This document shows positions 5,617 to 6,794 of a DNA stretch of 6,794 nucleotides, piece after piece (position 1 is the first letter of the stretch; every line of letters starts with the position of its first letter). The position numbers and the translations under genes are program-made. Below the pieces are notes generated by a model. The model was not told where the DNA came from. It did no database searches and saw nothing but the letters and a program-made list of their open reading frames with translations. The DNA is from Bacteroidota bacterium (GTDB lineage: Bacteria; Bacteroidota; Ignavibacteria; Ignavibacteriales; Ignavibacteriaceae): the NCBI GenBank assembly GCA_021796135.1, contig JAJYOQ010000225.1:1-6794 (forward strand), in the 5' to 3' direction.

Positions 5617-5640
5617 CAGATTGTTGTTCAAAACAATCTG
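5617..5640. repeat. Perfect inverted repeat CAGATTGTT/AACAATCTG
   Basis: Nine-base arms (5617-5625, 5632-5640) with a six-base centre form a 24-bp palindrome, 41 bases upstream of the minus-strand start at 5576. It could be an operator for a dimeric repressor or a hairpin in the 5' leader of that gene. There is no T-run after it on either strand, so it is not a typical terminator. Confidence 0.55.
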
Positions 5641-5652
5641 ATTAATATTCAT

Positions 5653-5672
5653 AAAGGAAAACAATTTCCTTT
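5653..5672. repeat. Perfect inverted repeat AAAGGAAA/TTTCCTTT
   Basis: Eight-base arms with a four-base loop (ACAA) lie twelve bases from the previous palindrome. Read on the plus strand the second arm runs into TTTT, so a weak terminator facing right is possible. An operator or chance hairpin is equally plausible. Confidence 0.4.
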
Positions 5673-5872
5673 TAGTGCGTAATTAAAATATAAGAAAAAT
5701 TATAATCTGATGTAAATAAATGGAAGTATAGGTTTTTTCACTTTTTAGGCTTATACAATTATTGAGAAGGCATTGCAATAATCAGAATCATGGCATTAGT
5801 TGCTTTCCGGTTTACTACTTTCTATGAAAATTTTATTTATTTTACATAAAACAAAAAAAAGGTCTGATTTTT

Positions 5873-6794
5873 ATGGAATTACAATTCATCGGAGCGGACA
5901 GAACCGTAACAGGTTCAATGCATAAATTAAAAATTAATAATAAGACTTATCTCCTTGACTGCGGTCTTTATCAGGGCAAACGAAAGGAGGCATTCGAGAT
6001 AAATAAGAACTTTGATCTTTTTAATCCGAAAGAAATTGATTATTTAATTTTATCGCATGCTCACATTGATCACTGCGGAAATATTCCTAATCTTGTTAAG
6101 AAAGGATTTGATGGCCCTATTTTTTGCACCAATGCTACCAAAGATCTATCGAGAATAATGCTTAAAGACAGCGCTCACATTCAAGTAAAAGATGTTGAGT
6201 ATGTAAACAAAAAAAGGATTAAACAAGGAAAGAATCCATTTGAGCCTTTGTATGATGAGAAAGATGCTGAAGCAGTGTTTCCTTTGATGAATGGGTGTAA
6301 TTATCACGAAGAGGTGAGGATCAGCGATGATGTTTCGGTCATGTTTTATGATGCCGGTCATATATTGGGATCGGCAATAGTTTATTTAAAAATTAAAGAA
6401 AATGGTAAAGAAATTAAGTTTGGATTTTCCGGGGATTTAGGGAGACCAAACCTTCCGGTATTAAAAGACCCCGAACAAATTCCCGATGTGGATTATTTTA
6501 TTTGTGAAAGTACATATGGAGGAAGGTTCCATGATAAAATCGAAGGCAGCGAAGCGAAGCTTGCTGAGGTAATAAAAAAAGCAATTACTAGCGGAGGTAA
6601 GATTATTGTGCCTGCATTTAGTGTAGGTAGAACCCAAGAATTAGTTTATTCGGTGCACAGAATTTTTGAGAATAAACAAGCGCCAAGGATACCGATATAT
6701 GTTGACAGTCCCCTATCGACTAATGCAACAGAAATTTTCCGTGAACATCCTGAATGCTTTGATGAAGAAACAGTAAAGTTTTTAAAAACATATG
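5873..6794 (+). CDS. Metallo-beta-lactamase/beta-CASP nuclease (YSH1/CPSF-like), 3' end outside window
   Basis: This is a zinc-dependent nuclease of the beta-CASP group, related to archaeal and bacterial CPSF-like and RNase J-like RNA-processing enzymes; RNA cleavage in the cytoplasm is the expected role. The window holds 307 codons. Visible metal and active-site motifs are the HAHIDH motif at 62-67 (SHAHIDHCGN), Asp160-Ala-Gly-His163 (DAGHILGS), and SGD at 186-188 (FGFSGDLGR). The beta-CASP domain begins after CESTYGG (211-217) with PAFSVGRTQELVY (247-259) and DSPLSTNATEIF (278-289). Family members have about 450-470 residues, so the rest of the beta-CASP domain and the C-terminal RMMBL region should lie beyond the edge. 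No alternative start exists between the ATG at 5873 and an in-frame stop at 5825. An AAAAGG lies ten bases upstream. The gene is divergent from its left neighbour and seems unrelated to it. Confidence 0.95.
   Translation, partial: MELQFIGADRTVTGSMHKLKINNKTYLLDCGLYQGKRKEAFEINKNFDLFNPKEIDYLILSHAHIDHCGNIPNLVKKGFDGPIFCTNATKDLSRIMLKDSAHIQVKDVEYVNKKRIKQGKNPFEPLYDEKDAEAVFPLMNGCNYHEEVRISDDVSVMFYDAGHILGSAIVYLKIKENGKEIKFGFSGDLGRPNLPVLKDPEQIPDVDYFICESTYGGRFHDKIEGSEAKLAEVIKKAITSGGKIIVPAFSVGRTQELVYSVHRIFENKQAPRIPIYVDSPLSTNATEIFREHPECFDEETVKFLKTY

Larger units (their letters stand above)
5577..5872. other. Divergent intergenic region with regulatory potential
   Basis: These 296 bases separate the minus-strand secreted-protein gene from the plus-strand nuclease gene and so should hold promoters for both. 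I find no convincing TTG / TAnnTTTG or TTGACA / TATAAT pair on either strand. A TATAAT at 5701-5706 on the plus strand lacks a good -35 partner. The region is strongly A/T-rich and has two perfect short inverted repeats near the minus-strand gene, annotated separately. No additional gene is seen. Confidence 0.5.

Noticed and set aside
6146..6361. Minus-strand frame of 71 codons
   Set aside because: Antisense to the metallo-beta-lactamase/beta-CASP gene, whose catalytic motifs lie on the plus strand across this region.

Overview
The window looks like a piece of an AT-rich genome from the Bacteroidota/Chlorobiota/Ignavibacteriota group. Three things support this: a secreted protein with a C-terminal PNPFN-type sorting domain of the type IX secretion style, lipoprotein and signal-peptide genes with few strong Shine-Dalgarno sites, and promoters that match the TTG / TAnnTTTG pattern known from Bacteroidota. 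The PNPFN wording of the sorting domain leans towards Ignavibacteria, but this is an inference from style and not a placement.

Layout. Positions 57-2693 on the minus strand hold the start of a respiratory complex I operon in the canonical order nuoA-nuoB-nuoC-nuoD, with overlapping or nearly touching genes and a clear promoter just upstream of nuoA (2718-2748). The operon probably continues past the left edge. Positions 2749-2994 hold no convincing gene. Upstream, still on the minus strand, come a putative glycine-zipper lipoprotein (2995-3660), an unrecognised exported protein (3792-4346), and a secreted T9SS-type protein gene (4348-5576) directly upstream of it. From 5577 to 5872 lies a divergent intergenic region with two perfect short hairpins. 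On the plus strand from 5873 to the right edge is the N-terminal two thirds of a metallo-beta-lactamase/beta-CASP RNA-processing nuclease, cut off by the window.

The most notable point is that the secreted-protein gene is split. A 101-105 bp insertion with perfect 21-bp terminal inverted repeats, flanked by a 9-bp direct repeat (8 of 9 identical), sits at 5025-5129. Taking out the element with one repeat copy (110 bp) fuses the two reading frames exactly into one 372-residue protein with signal peptide, body and sorting domain. The interior of the element is a tandem CGCAAAG-type repeat. It is best read as a MITE-like non-autonomous element that broke a surface-protein gene. The downstream exported-protein gene starts one base after the stop of the broken gene, so it may also be affected.

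The complex I genes are ordinary and look intact. I do not see a defence system, CRISPR array, tRNA, rRNA or complete transposase gene in the window.
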